From: an uncultured Clostridia bacterium
GTDB lineage: Bacteria; Bacillota; Clostridia; Christensenellales; Borkfalkiaceae
DNA: 43,992 bases
Assembly: GCA_947630115.1 (NCBI GenBank)
Contig: CANRGG010000016.1
Location: 1-43,992 of the forward strand
Direction: 5' to 3'
Below are positions 24,234 to 32,073 of this stretch, piece by piece. Within the stretch, counting starts at the first letter, position 1. Every line of letters begins with the position of its first letter. Position numbers and translations under genes: made by a program. The notes beneath the pieces were generated by a model. It was not told the origin of the DNA. It saw only the letters and a list, made by a program, of their open reading frames with translations, and did not search any database.

Positions 24234-25508
24234 TTATTCCTCTTTGAGCGCCGCAAGCGCACGCGCGCCGATGTCGCTCCGTCTGTAAGCGTTTTGAAAG
24301 AAGATCCTGTCCGCCAGGGCATAGGCGTTTTTCACCGCCGTGGGAAGATCCGCCGCCCGCGCAACCGCGCCGAGCACTCTGCCCCCGCTCGTCAGCAGTT
24401 TTCCCTCCGAAAGTTTCGCGCCCGCGATGTCGATCTCCTCCCCTTCCTTCGTGTCGGGAAGGGAGATCTCGAAGCCCGTCCGGTAGGAAAGAGGGTAGCC
24501 CTCGCTCGCCAGCACGACGCAGCAGGCCGCGCCCTTTGAAAATTTCACCATCTCTTTGGTCAGCGTTCCGTTCCGGCAAGCCTGCATGATGGAAAGCAGA
24601 TCGCTTTCGAGAAGGGGCAGCACGACCTGCGTCTCGGGATCGCCGAACCGGCAATTATATTCGATGACCTTGGGTCCCGCCTTCGTGAGCATGAGCCCGA
24701 AATAGAGACAGCCCCGGAACGGTCTGCCCTCCTTTCTCATCGCCTCGACGGTGGGCAGGAAGATCTTCTCCATGCAAACGTCCGCGATCTCCTTCGTGTA
24801 GTAGGGATTGGGCGCGATCGTTCCCATGCCGCCCGTGTTCAGCCCCCGGTCGCCGTCCTGTGCGCGCTTATGATCCATCGAAGAGACCATGGGCACGACG
24901 GTCTTTCCGTCCGTGAAGGAGAGGACGGACACCTCCGGCCCCGTCAGAAATTCTTCGATGAGGATCCGGCTGCCGCTTGCGCCGAACACCTTGTCGATCA
25001 TCATGTCCCGGACCGCCTTTTCCGCCTCTTCGAAGTTCTGCACGATGATCGCGCCCTTCCCGAGCGCGAGCCCGTCCGCCTTGACGACAACGGGATACGC
25101 CGTCTCTTTCAGATAGGAAAGCGCGCTTGCGGGATCGTCGAAGATCCTGCTCTCCGCAGTCGGGATCCCGTATTTTTTCATGAGATCTTTGGAAAAGATC
25201 TTGCTCCCCTCGAGGATCGCCGCATTCGCCCGCGGTCCGAAGCAGGGCACGCCGATCTCTTCCAGCCGGTCCACACACCCCAAAACGAGGGGATCGTCGG
25301 GAGTGACGACGGCAAAATCCGGTCTCTTTTCCTTCGCAAAGGAGACGATCCCGTCAAGATCGGTCGCTTTGACGGGGAAACACTCCGCGTCCGCCGCAAT
25401 GCCGCCGTTCCCGGGCAGGCACCAGATCTTTTGGACCGATCCGTTCTTTTTGAGCGCTTTGATGACGGCATGCTCCCTTCCGCCGCCGCCGATCACGAGA
25501 ATGTTCAT
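24234..25508 (-). CDS. purD: Phosphoribosylamine-glycine ligase
   Basis: PurD joins phosphoribosylamine and glycine to give GAR. The 424-residue ATP-grasp protein starts NILVIGGGGREHAVI, contains VVVKADGLALGKG and the family signature RFGDPETQVVLP. The ATG at 25508 has AAGGGGG upstream; the frame is open further upstream only as an antisense shadow. It lies between the AICAR transformylase and purL genes with very small gaps. Confidence 0.97.
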   Translation of the reverse strand: MNILVIGGGGREHAVIKALKKNGSVQKIWCLPGNGGIAADAECFPVKATDLDGIVSFAKEKRPDFAVVTPDDPLVLGCVDRLEEIGVPCFGPRANAAILEGSKIFSKDLMKKYGIPTAESRIFDDPASALSYLKETAYPVVVKADGLALGKGAIIVQNFEEAEKAVRDMMIDKVFGASGSRILIEEFLTGPEVSVLSFTDGKTVVPMVSSMDHKRAQDGDRGLNTGGMGTIAPNPYYTKEIADVCMEKIFLPTVEAMRKEGRPFRGCLYFGLMLTKAGPKVIEYNCRFGDPETQVVLPLLESDLLSIMQACRNGTLTKEMVKFSKGAACCVVLASEGYPLSYRTGFEISLPDTKEGEEIDIAGAKLSEGKLLTSGGRVLGAVARAADLPTAVKNAYALADRIFFQNAYRRSDIGARALAALKEE

Positions 25509-25524
25509 AAAAACCCCCTTTTTT

Positions 25525-26709
25525 TCAGTGATGGAACAGCCTGAGCCCCGTAAAGCACAGGACCATGCCGTGACGGTCCGCCGCCTCGATGACGAGATCG
25601 TCCCGGACCGACCCGCCCGGTTCGGCGACATAGGTAACGCCGCTCTTTGCCGCGCGGTCGAGATTGTCCGCAAACGGGAAGAACGCGTCGCTCCCGAGCG
25701 AAACACCCTTGATCGTTTTCAGATACGCCTCCCGCTCCTCCTTCGGAAAGGGCGCGGGACGCACCGCAAAGTGGTTGCGCCAGACCTTTTCGCCCAAGAC
25801 CTCCTCCGCCTCGTCCGAAAGATACAGGTCGATGATGTTGTTCTTCTCGGGCCGCCCGACCCCCTCCGCAAAGCAAAGATCGAGCACCTTCGGGTGCTGC
25901 CGCAAGTGCCAAAGATCGGCCTTCTGCGCCGCGAGCCGGGTGCAGTGGATACGGGACTGCTGCCCCGCGCCGACGCCGATCGCCTGTCCGTCCGCGGCAA
26001 AGCAGACCGAATTGCTCTGCGTATATTTGAGGGTGATGAGCGAGACGAGAAGATCGACCGCCTTTTCCTCGGGCAGCTCCCGTTTCTTCGAAACAATGTT
26101 GGAAAGCAGTTCCCGTCCGATCTTGCAGTCGTTTCGCTTCTGCTCGAAGGTCACCCCGAACACCTGCTTTCTTTCCAGCGCCTCGGGAACATAATCCTTG
26201 TCGATCTTCAGGATGTTGTATCCCCCCTTGCGCTTTTCTTTGAGGATTTTGAGGGCTTCCGGGGAATAGGCGGGCGCGATGATCCCGTCCGACACCTCCC
26301 GCGAGATGAGTTTCGCCGTCACTTCGTCGCATTCGCCGGAGAGGGCGATGAAATCCCCGAACGAGCTCATGCGGTCCGTCCCTCTCGCGCGCGCATAGGC
26401 GCAGGCCAAGGGAGAGCCGTCGAGCCCCTCGATGTCGTCGACAAAGCATGCCCGCTTCAATTCCTCGGAGAGTTTCTTTCCCGTCGCCGCCGAAGTCGGG
26501 GAGACGTGCTTGAAACTCGCCGCGCAGGGAAGGTTGGTGCTCTCGCTCAATTCTTTGACGAGCTGCCAGGAATTGAACGCGTCGAGAAAGTTGATGTATC
26601 CCGGTCTGCCGTTCAAGATCTCGACGGGAAGTTCCCCGCCGTTTTCCATAAAGATGCGCGCGGGGATCTGGTTGGGGTTACAGCCGTATTTCAATGTGAA
26701 TTCTTTCAT
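25525..26709 (-). CDS. purH: Stand-alone AICAR transformylase (PurH transformylase domain only)
   Basis: It transfers the formyl group of 10-formyl-THF to AICAR, giving FAICAR. The 394-residue protein corresponds to the C-terminal domain of bifunctional PurH and lacks the N-terminal IMP cyclohydrolase domain. The catalytic Lys-His pair lies in SFKHVSPTSAATG, and QSNSVCFAADGQAIGVGAGQ and SDAFFPFADNLDRAAKSGV are clear family blocks. Such stand-alone proteins are known in some Clostridia. The cyclohydrolase step is supplied by the upstream purO, four bases away. Confidence 0.93.
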   Translation of the reverse strand: MKEFTLKYGCNPNQIPARIFMENGGELPVEILNGRPGYINFLDAFNSWQLVKELSESTNLPCAASFKHVSPTSAATGKKLSEELKRACFVDDIEGLDGSPLACAYARARGTDRMSSFGDFIALSGECDEVTAKLISREVSDGIIAPAYSPEALKILKEKRKGGYNILKIDKDYVPEALERKQVFGVTFEQKRNDCKIGRELLSNIVSKKRELPEEKAVDLLVSLITLKYTQSNSVCFAADGQAIGVGAGQQSRIHCTRLAAQKADLWHLRQHPKVLDLCFAEGVGRPEKNNIIDLYLSDEAEEVLGEKVWRNHFAVRPAPFPKEEREAYLKTIKGVSLGSDAFFPFADNLDRAAKSGVTYVAEPGGSVRDDLVIEAADRHGMVLCFTGLRLFHH

Positions 26710-26712
26710 ATG

Positions 26713-27426
26713 TCATCTCGTAAATTTATTATAGAGAACCGATTCGGTTGTTCCGTCTTTCAAGTCGATCGCCCGCAGATAGAGCGAAATTTTATTGTCC
26801 GGATCGAGCGCGTTCCAGATCGTCTCGCCGAAATCTTTCAGATCGTCCGGCACAAAGATCCTTCTCGGCTCGCCCGTGAACGAGGGAAGGGGCTCGCCGT
26901 TTCCCTCATAGGTATGCAGAAAGTGCCCGAAGCCCTTGACGGGCTCGTAGGCAAAGAAGAACCGATCGCAGGCGCCGTCCGTTCCGTCCGCGCTCTTCAA
27001 AATGGACATTTCATAGGAAAATCTCCCCTCCGTGTGCAGGATCGCGCTGATCCGCGGGGTGAAATTGGGAGCGTCCGGCTCGAATTTCCGCCTCATGAGC
27101 CCGTGCCGGAAGCAGTGCCCCGCTTTGAGCGACTCCTCGATGGTATCCGTCTGGTCGCCGTTCGTGACGATCGTGTCCTTTCCGACGGTCTTGACGGGAG
27201 AATAGATGATGAGGGAGGGATCCTCCAATTTTAAAGGATCAAAGGGCTCCGTTCTGAGCTCCCCATTCAGCTCCCGGAACACGCGGTTGCGGCTGTTTGC
27301 GCTCCTTCCCATGATAAAATAGACAAAAACCGCCCGTTTCCCGTCCGCCGTGAGCCCGACCGCAATGCCGCGCCCCGGATAGGGATTACTTGCCAAAAGA
27401 TCCTTCAATTCAAACGTCTTGTTCAT
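26713..27426 (-). CDS. purO: IMP cyclohydrolase, archaeal PurO type
   Basis: PurO closes the ring of FAICAR to make IMP. The 237-residue protein has the family blocks NPYPGRGIAVG, FIMGRSANSRNRVF, DPSLIIYSP, IVTNGDQTDTI, FEPDAPNFTPRI and HTYEGNGEPLPSF. This is the N-terminal-nucleophile fold first described in archaea and unrelated to the PurH cyclohydrolase. Its place next to the cyclohydrolase-less AICAR transformylase fits exactly. AAAGGAG precedes the ATG, which overlaps the purN stop by 4 bases. Annotation by motif memory is good, but activity is inferred. Confidence 0.88.
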   Translation of the reverse strand: MNKTFELKDLLASNPYPGRGIAVGLTADGKRAVFVYFIMGRSANSRNRVFRELNGELRTEPFDPLKLEDPSLIIYSPVKTVGKDTIVTNGDQTDTIEESLKAGHCFRHGLMRRKFEPDAPNFTPRISAILHTEGRFSYEMSILKSADGTDGACDRFFFAYEPVKGFGHFLHTYEGNGEPLPSFTGEPRRIFVPDDLKDFGETIWNALDPDNKISLYLRAIDLKDGTTESVLYNKFTR

Positions 27427-28034
27427 TTTTGCTCCTTTGCAATCTCTTTTGCGATCTTTTCGATCGCCTCGGGGAAGATGACCCATTCCGCCTCGCGCAT
27501 GACCCGCTTTTGCAGAATTTCGGGGGTGTCCCCCTCTTTGACTTCCACCGCCTTTTGCGCGACGATCGGCCCGCCGTCGCATTCCTTGGTGACAAAATGC
27601 ACCGTCGCGCCCGTGACCTTCACGCCCGCCTTCAAGGCGGCCTCATGCACATACAGCCCGTACATGCCCTCGCCGCCGAAACTCGGCAAGAGCGCGGGAT
27701 GGATGTTGAGGATCCGGCCCTCGAATTCCTTCACGAAATCTTCGCTCAAGATCGTCAAAAATCCCGCCAGGACGACGAGCCCGATCTGATGTGCTTTGAG
27801 GCAGGCGATCATCTCCCGCTCCCGCTGTTTGCGGTCGGGGAACCCCTTCTTGTCGAACACCGCCGTCTCGATCTTGTAATTTTCTGCGCGTTTCAAGGCA
27901 TAGGCGTCCGCCTTGTCGGCGATCATGAGCGACAGCTCCCCGTGCGGAAGCATGCCCGCCTCGGCGGCGTTCACAATCGCCTGAAAATTCGTTCCGCCCC
28001 CCGAACAGAGGACGGCGATTTTAACTTTTTCCAT
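27423..28034 (-). CDS. purN: Phosphoribosylglycinamide formyltransferase
   Basis: PurN formylates GAR with 10-formyl-THF. The 203-residue protein begins with the family block VKIAVLCSGGGTNFQAI, and has VVLAGFLTILS, the catalytic ILNIHPALLPSF with Asn/His, and TGATVHFV and DGGPIVAQ. The ATG at 28034 lies four bases after the purM stop and matches the family start. It overlaps purO by 4 bases. Confidence 0.95.
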   Translation of the reverse strand: MEKVKIAVLCSGGGTNFQAIVNAAEAGMLPHGELSLMIADKADAYALKRAENYKIETAVFDKKGFPDRKQREREMIACLKAHQIGLVVLAGFLTILSEDFVKEFEGRILNIHPALLPSFGGEGMYGLYVHEAALKAGVKVTGATVHFVTKECDGGPIVAQKAVEVKEGDTPEILQKRVMREAEWVIFPEAIEKIAKEIAKEQK

Positions 28035-28038
28035 CTCT

Positions 28039-29079
28039 TTAAGGGACGAGCTCCACGCCGTCCTGGCTCTTGACGATCTCGCCGAGCACATATGCCTCTT
28101 CGCCGTGCGCCCGCAGAATTTCAAGCGCGCGCGATACGTCCTCTTTCCGCACGATCACGCTCATCCCGACGCCCATGTTGAAGGTATTGAACATGTCGTG
28201 TTCGGAGATGTTCCCCCTCTTCTGGATGAGGGAAAAGACGGGCGGAATTTTGACGTCGCTCTTTTTGATCCGGACGCCCAGCCCTTTCGGGATCGAGCGG
28301 GGCATATTCTCGTAAAAACCGCCGCCCGTGATGTGCGAAACGCCCAGCACTTCGACCTCTTTCAAGAGGGCGAGCACGCTCTTGACGTAAATTTTCGTGG
28401 GTGCGAGCAGCACTTCGCCCAGCGATCTCCCGCCGAGCTCCGCAACGGGCGCTTTCAAATCGCAATGTTCGACGTCGAACACTTTCCTCACGAGCGAAAA
28501 GCCGTTCGAATGCACCCCTGACGAGGGCAGCGCGAGCATGACGTCCCCTGCCCGCATTTTGTTCTTGTCGATGATCGCGCTCCTGTCCGCGACGCCGACG
28601 GTGAAGCCCGCAAGGTCGTACTCCTCCTCGGGCATGGTGCCGGGATGTTCGGCGGTCTCTCCGCCGATGAGCGCGCAGCCCGCCTGCACGCAGCCCTCCG
28701 CGACGCCCCCGACGATCGTGGCGATCTTCTCGGGCACGTTCTTCCCGCAGGCGATATAGTCGAGAAAGAAGAGCGGCTTTGCGCCGCAGCAGACGACGTC
28801 GTTCACGCACATGGCAACGCAGTCGATCCCGATCGTGTCATGCTTGTCGAGCAGGATGGCAAGCCGCAGCTTGGTGCCGACGCCGTCCGTCCCCGAGACG
28901 AGCACGGGGTCCTTGATCCCGTCAAGACAGAGCGGGAACAGCCCGCCGAAGCCGCCGATGTCCGCCTTGCCGTCCGGCATGGTGCGCGCGACGTGCTTTT
29001 TCATGAGCTCCACCGCCCGATATCCCGCGGTGATATCCACGCCCGCCTCTTTATAGCTTTCCGAATAGCTTTTTTCCAT
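28039..29079 (-). CDS. purM: Phosphoribosylaminoimidazole synthetase (FGAM cyclo-ligase)
   Basis: PurM cyclises FGAM to AIR. The 346-residue protein has DPVLVSGTDGVGTKL, GIDCVAMCVNDVV, LIGGETAEHPGTM and the SHITGGGFYEN block. Two ATGs compete: 29085 overlaps the purF stop but has GAGGA directly touching it, whereas 29079 has GAGGA six bases upstream. The latter spacing is better and was chosen. Confidence 0.96.
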   Translation of the reverse strand: MEKSYSESYKEAGVDITAGYRAVELMKKHVARTMPDGKADIGGFGGLFPLCLDGIKDPVLVSGTDGVGTKLRLAILLDKHDTIGIDCVAMCVNDVVCCGAKPLFFLDYIACGKNVPEKIATIVGGVAEGCVQAGCALIGGETAEHPGTMPEEEYDLAGFTVGVADRSAIIDKNKMRAGDVMLALPSSGVHSNGFSLVRKVFDVEHCDLKAPVAELGGRSLGEVLLAPTKIYVKSVLALLKEVEVLGVSHITGGGFYENMPRSIPKGLGVRIKKSDVKIPPVFSLIQKRGNISEHDMFNTFNMGVGMSVIVRKEDVSRALEILRAHGEEAYVLGEIVKSQDGVELVP

Positions 29080-29081
29080 TG

Positions 29082-30548
29082 TCATTCCTCGCTTTCGTTT
29101 TGACTTTGAAATTTCGGGTTCTCGCTGATGGGACGCTCCAAACGCTCAAACCTGCTCTTATCGCTCATCGTGGGCTCTTCGGTCGGATAGTTCCCGTCGA
29201 AGCACGCGGTGCAAAAGCCGCTCCCGTCCCCGCCCGTGAGGAGCGAGACCTTCGAAAGGTCGAGATAGCCCAAAGAGTCTGCGCCGAAGATTTTTGCGAT
29301 CTCCTCTACCGTGTGATGACAGGCGATGAGGTTCTCGCGCGAGTCGATGTCCGTCCCATAGTAGCAGGGGTTCTTGAAGGCGGGCGCAGAGGAGAGCAGA
29401 TGCACTTCCTTCGCCCCCGCGTCGCGGAGAAGTTTGACGATCCTGCCGCACGTCGTCCCGCGGATGATGCTGTCGTCGACGAGGATGACCCGCTTGCCTT
29501 CGATCGCCGAACGCAGGACGTTGAGCTTGATGCGCACCTTGTCCTCGCGCGCCTTCTGTCCGGGCGCGATGAACGTCCTGCCGATGTATTTGTTCTTGAT
29601 AAAGCCGATCCCGTACGGGATCCCCGAAGCCTGCGCATAGCCGAACGCCGCGTCCAGCCCCGAATCGGGCACGCCGACGACGATGTCTGCGTCGATCTTG
29701 TACTGCTGCGCAAGGAACGCCCCCGCCTGTTTTCTCGCCTCATGGACGCTCTTGCCGTCGATGACCGAGTCGGGCCGGGCGATATACAAAAATTCGAAGG
29801 CGCAGAAGGTCTTTTTCTCCTTCCCGCAGTGGGTGCGGTCCTCCGTGATCCCGTCCTTGGTAAAGACGAGCATTTCCCCGGGCTCGATATCGCGGACGAG
29901 CTTCGCCCCCACCGCGTCGAGCGCGCAGGACTCGGAGGCGATGATATACGCCCCGTCCTCCCTCACGCCATAGCAGAGCGGCCGGAACCCGTGCGGGTCG
30001 CGCACGGCGATGAGTTTGCTCGGCGACATGACGACGAGGGAATACGCCCCTTTGAGCCTGTCCATCGCGGCCTGGACCGCCTTCTCGATCGAATGGGTCT
30101 TGACCCGCTCCTTGGTGATGATATAGGAGATGACCTCGGTGTCCGTCGTCGTGTGGAAGATACTGCCCTCGTTTTCGAGTTCCGAGCGGAGCTCATAGGA
30201 GTTGACGAGGTTGCCGTTGTGCGCCAGCGCCATGTTCCCCTTGAGATGGTTGACGACGATCGGCTGGGCGTTCTCCCGGCCGCCGCCGCCCGTCGTGGAA
30301 TAGCGGACGTGCCCGATCGCCATGTTTCCCTCGCCGAGCTTTTCGAGCCGCCGCGCATTGAACACGTCGTTCACGAGCCCCGAGTCCTTATAAGAGCGGA
30401 ACACGCCGTCGTTGTTGACGACGATCCCCGCCGATTCCTGCCCGCGGTGCTGCAGGGCGAACAGCGCATAGTATGCCGTGCTCGCGACGTCCTGCACCCC
30501 GGGCGCGAAAATTCCAAGCACGCCGCATTCTTCATGAATTTCAGACAT
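29082..30548 (-). CDS. purF: Amidophosphoribosyltransferase
   Basis: PurF makes phosphoribosylamine from PRPP and glutamine, the first committed step. The 488-residue protein has a short leader MSEIHEE before CGVLGIF, so Cys8 should become the N-terminal nucleophile after processing. It has the PRPP site VILVDDSIIRGTT. Cysteines in FCAFEFLY, NPCYYG and GFCTACF match the Fe-S ligands of the Bacillus-type enzyme, which is oxygen-sensitive. Gaps to purC and purM are small. Confidence 0.97.
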   Translation of the reverse strand: MSEIHEECGVLGIFAPGVQDVASTAYYALFALQHRGQESAGIVVNNDGVFRSYKDSGLVNDVFNARRLEKLGEGNMAIGHVRYSTTGGGGRENAQPIVVNHLKGNMALAHNGNLVNSYELRSELENEGSIFHTTTDTEVISYIITKERVKTHSIEKAVQAAMDRLKGAYSLVVMSPSKLIAVRDPHGFRPLCYGVREDGAYIIASESCALDAVGAKLVRDIEPGEMLVFTKDGITEDRTHCGKEKKTFCAFEFLYIARPDSVIDGKSVHEARKQAGAFLAQQYKIDADIVVGVPDSGLDAAFGYAQASGIPYGIGFIKNKYIGRTFIAPGQKAREDKVRIKLNVLRSAIEGKRVILVDDSIIRGTTCGRIVKLLRDAGAKEVHLLSSAPAFKNPCYYGTDIDSRENLIACHHTVEEIAKIFGADSLGYLDLSKVSLLTGGDGSGFCTACFDGNYPTEEPTMSDKSRFERLERPISENPKFQSQNESEE

Positions 30549-30609
30549 GATGTGTTGTCCTTCTTTTCGTAAGGTTTTCCGGGCGGTTCCCCGCCCCTTG
30601 TCCGCAAGA

Positions 30610-31323
30610 TCAGTTCTTTTCGCTGACGCGCTTGAAGATCTCCCGGTATGCGTCCTCCACCCCGCCGAGATCGCGGCGGAAGCGGTCTTTGTCAAGTTTT
30701 TCACCCGTCTTTGCGTCCCAGAACCGGCAGGTATCGGGCGAGATCTCGTCCGCCAGCACGATCGTCCCGTCCCCGAGTCTGCCGAACTCGAGCTTGAAGT
30801 CGATGAGCCGCACGCCGAGCTCGGAAAAGTATTCTTTGAGCACGCCGTTGACCCGGAACGCATAGGTCTTGATCGTCTCGATCTCCTCCTTCGTCGCAAG
30901 ATGAAGGGCGAGCGCATGATAGCTGTTGATCAGCGGGTCGTCGAGCGCGTCGCATTTATAGGAAAACTCGATGGTCGGCTCGTCGAACACGATCCCCTCT
31001 TCGACGCCGTAACGCTTTGCGAAGGATCCCGCAGAGACGTTGCGCACGATGACTTCGAGCGGGACGATCTTCACCTTTTTGACGAGGGTGTCGCGCTCGG
31101 AAAGTTCTTCGACAAAATGGGTGGGCACTCCTCGCTGTTCGAGGAGCCTCATCAGCATGTTGGACATCTTGTTGTTCACGACGCCTTTCCCCGCGATCGT
31201 GCCCTTTTTCAGTCCGTTGAACGCCGTCGCGTCGTCCTTGTAAGAGACGATGCAAAGGTCCTCCCGGTCGGTCGCAAAGACCTTTTTCGCCTTGCCCTCA
31301 TAGAGCTGTTCTCTCTTTTCCAT
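30610..31323 (-). CDS. purC: SAICAR synthetase
   Basis: PurC joins CAIR and aspartate to form SAICAR. The 237-residue protein starts with YEGKAKKVF and contains the [14 protein letters not shown] block, the [17 protein letters not shown] signature, LIDFKLEFG and the [13 protein letters not shown] signature. Length is normal. It is the second enzyme gene of the operon, after purE. Confidence 0.97.
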   Translation of the reverse strand: MEKREQLYEGKAKKVFATDREDLCIVSYKDDATAFNGLKKGTIAGKGVVNNKMSNMLMRLLEQRGVPTHFVEELSERDTLVKKVKIVPLEVIVRNVSAGSFAKRYGVEEGIVFDEPTIEFSYKCDALDDPLINSYHALALHLATKEEIETIKTYAFRVNGVLKEYFSELGVRLIDFKLEFGRLGDGTIVLADEISPDTCRFWDAKTGEKLDKDRFRRDLGGVEDAYREIFKRVSEKN

Positions 31324-31353
31324 GACTTTTATCTCCTTAAAAATCTGAATTTC

Positions 31354-31845
31354 TTATTTGTTTTTCTCTTGCAGCGCAGCGTCCTTTGCAAGAACCTGTT
31401 CCGCCGCCTTTTCCCGCGCGGCGAGAAGCCGGCGAGAGAGCTGCTTGTCCTCAAGCGCGAAGATCTCCGCCGCGAGATACGCCGCGTTTTTCGCCCCGTC
31501 GATCGCGACCGTCGCGACCGGGATCCCCGGGGGCATCATGACGGTGGAAAGGAGGGCGTCCATGCCGCCGAGGGGACCGCTCTTGATGGGGATCCCGATG
31601 ACGGGCAGCACCGTCCCCGCCGCGATCGCCCCCGCAAGGTGCGCCGCCATGCCCGCCGCGCAGAGGATCGCCCCGAAGCCCTTCTCCGCCGCTTCCGCCG
31701 CGAATTTTCTCGCCTCTTCCGGCGTTCTGTGCGCCGAAAAGATATGCGCCTCATAGGGAACGCCGAGTTCTTCGAACACCGCAAACGCCTTTTCCACCAC
31801 GGGAAGATCGGAATCGCTCCCCATGATCACCGCCGCTTTTTTCAT
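31354..31845 (-). CDS. purE: N5-carboxyaminoimidazole ribonucleotide mutase
   Basis: The 163-residue protein has IMGSDSDLPVV and IFSAHRTPEE, which mark a class I PurE (N5-CAIR mutase, normally paired with PurK), and GAAGMAAHLAG-like and GIPI-SGPLGGMDALLS segments. No purK is in the window. Its ATG overlaps the TGA of a 38-codon upstream ORF, and GGAGG lies ten bases upstream. It is the first enzyme gene of the purine operon. Confidence 0.96.
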   Translation of the reverse strand: MKKAAVIMGSDSDLPVVEKAFAVFEELGVPYEAHIFSAHRTPEEARKFAAEAAEKGFGAILCAAGMAAHLAGAIAAGTVLPVIGIPIKSGPLGGMDALLSTVMMPPGIPVATVAIDGAKNAAYLAAEIFALEDKQLSRRLLAAREKAAEQVLAKDAALQEKNK

Positions 31846-31958
31846 CCTTGCAAGACCTCCGTATAAGCAAAAGGGCAGTTCTTCGTCGCAAAGAAAACTG
31901 CCTCTTGAAACTCCTTGATTTGTCTCTCCGCGGCAAGCGGAGGAAAGAACTTTTTCAT
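31842..31958 (-). CDS. Putative 38-residue leader peptide heading the purine operon
   Basis: A 38-codon ORF begins MKKFFPPLAAERQIKEFQEA and ends in EVLQG; its TGA overlaps the purE ATG as ATGA. Its ATG lies six bases after a perfect TATAAT, at the expected transcription start, with no Shine-Dalgarno, matching three other leaderless starts in this window. Third-position GC is lower (about 54% by hand count) than in neighbouring genes, so it may be a regulatory leader peptide rather than an ordinary protein. Two hairpins lie in it: CUCCGC/GCGGAG (31942-31926) and a longer GGCAGUU/AACUGCC. No homologue was recognised. Either a small regulatory protein or an attenuation device is possible. Confidence 0.55.
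   Translation of the reverse strand: MKKFFPPLAAERQIKEFQEAVFFATKNCPFAYTEVLQG
31856..31943 (-). promoter_or_regulatory. Candidate translational/transcriptional attenuator of purE
   Basis: CCUCCG at 31943-31938 is exactly complementary to CGGAGG at 31861-31856, the purE Shine-Dalgarno. The same CCUCCG can instead pair locally with GCGGAG. A second stem GGCAGUU/AACUGCC is followed by CUUUU, a weak terminator-like end. Mutually exclusive pairings are inferred from base complementarity. Confidence 0.5.
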
Positions 31959-31964
31959 GTCCCT

Positions 31965-31993
31965 ATTATATAACGCGCGGGCATGGAAGTCAA
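31965..31993 (-). promoter_or_regulatory. Sigma-A promoter of the purine operon
   Basis: TTGACT (31988-31993), 17 bases, TATAAT (31965-31970). Transcription should start at or next to the ATG of the leader ORF at 31958. No purine riboswitch is recognised in the leader. Confidence 0.87.
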
Positions 31994-31996
31994 GTA

Positions 31997-32023
31997 AAAT
32001 GAGCCCCTTTCGAGAAGGAACTC
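31997..32023 (-). terminator. Possible terminator after the short-chain dehydrogenase gene
   Basis: On the minus strand GAGUUCCUU pairs with AAGGGGCUC (32023-32015 with 32009-32001), using two G-U pairs, and is followed by AUUUU. The G-U pairs exist only in the minus-strand RNA, which fits the direction of the upstream gene. It ends just before the purine promoter. Confidence 0.5.
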
Positions 32024-32073
32024 AAAGTGAAAATGTTCATCGGAGAAATTGACCGCTTCTCACAAAAGCGCTC

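Noticed and set aside
25180-27234. 684-residue plus-strand open frame across purD, the AICAR transformylase and purO
   Set aside because: Spans three well-supported genes on the opposite strand and has no recognisable domain.
31846-31958. Purine or other riboswitch upstream of purE
   Set aside because: No conserved purine-aptamer core was seen; the region codes a 38-codon ORF with simple hairpins.
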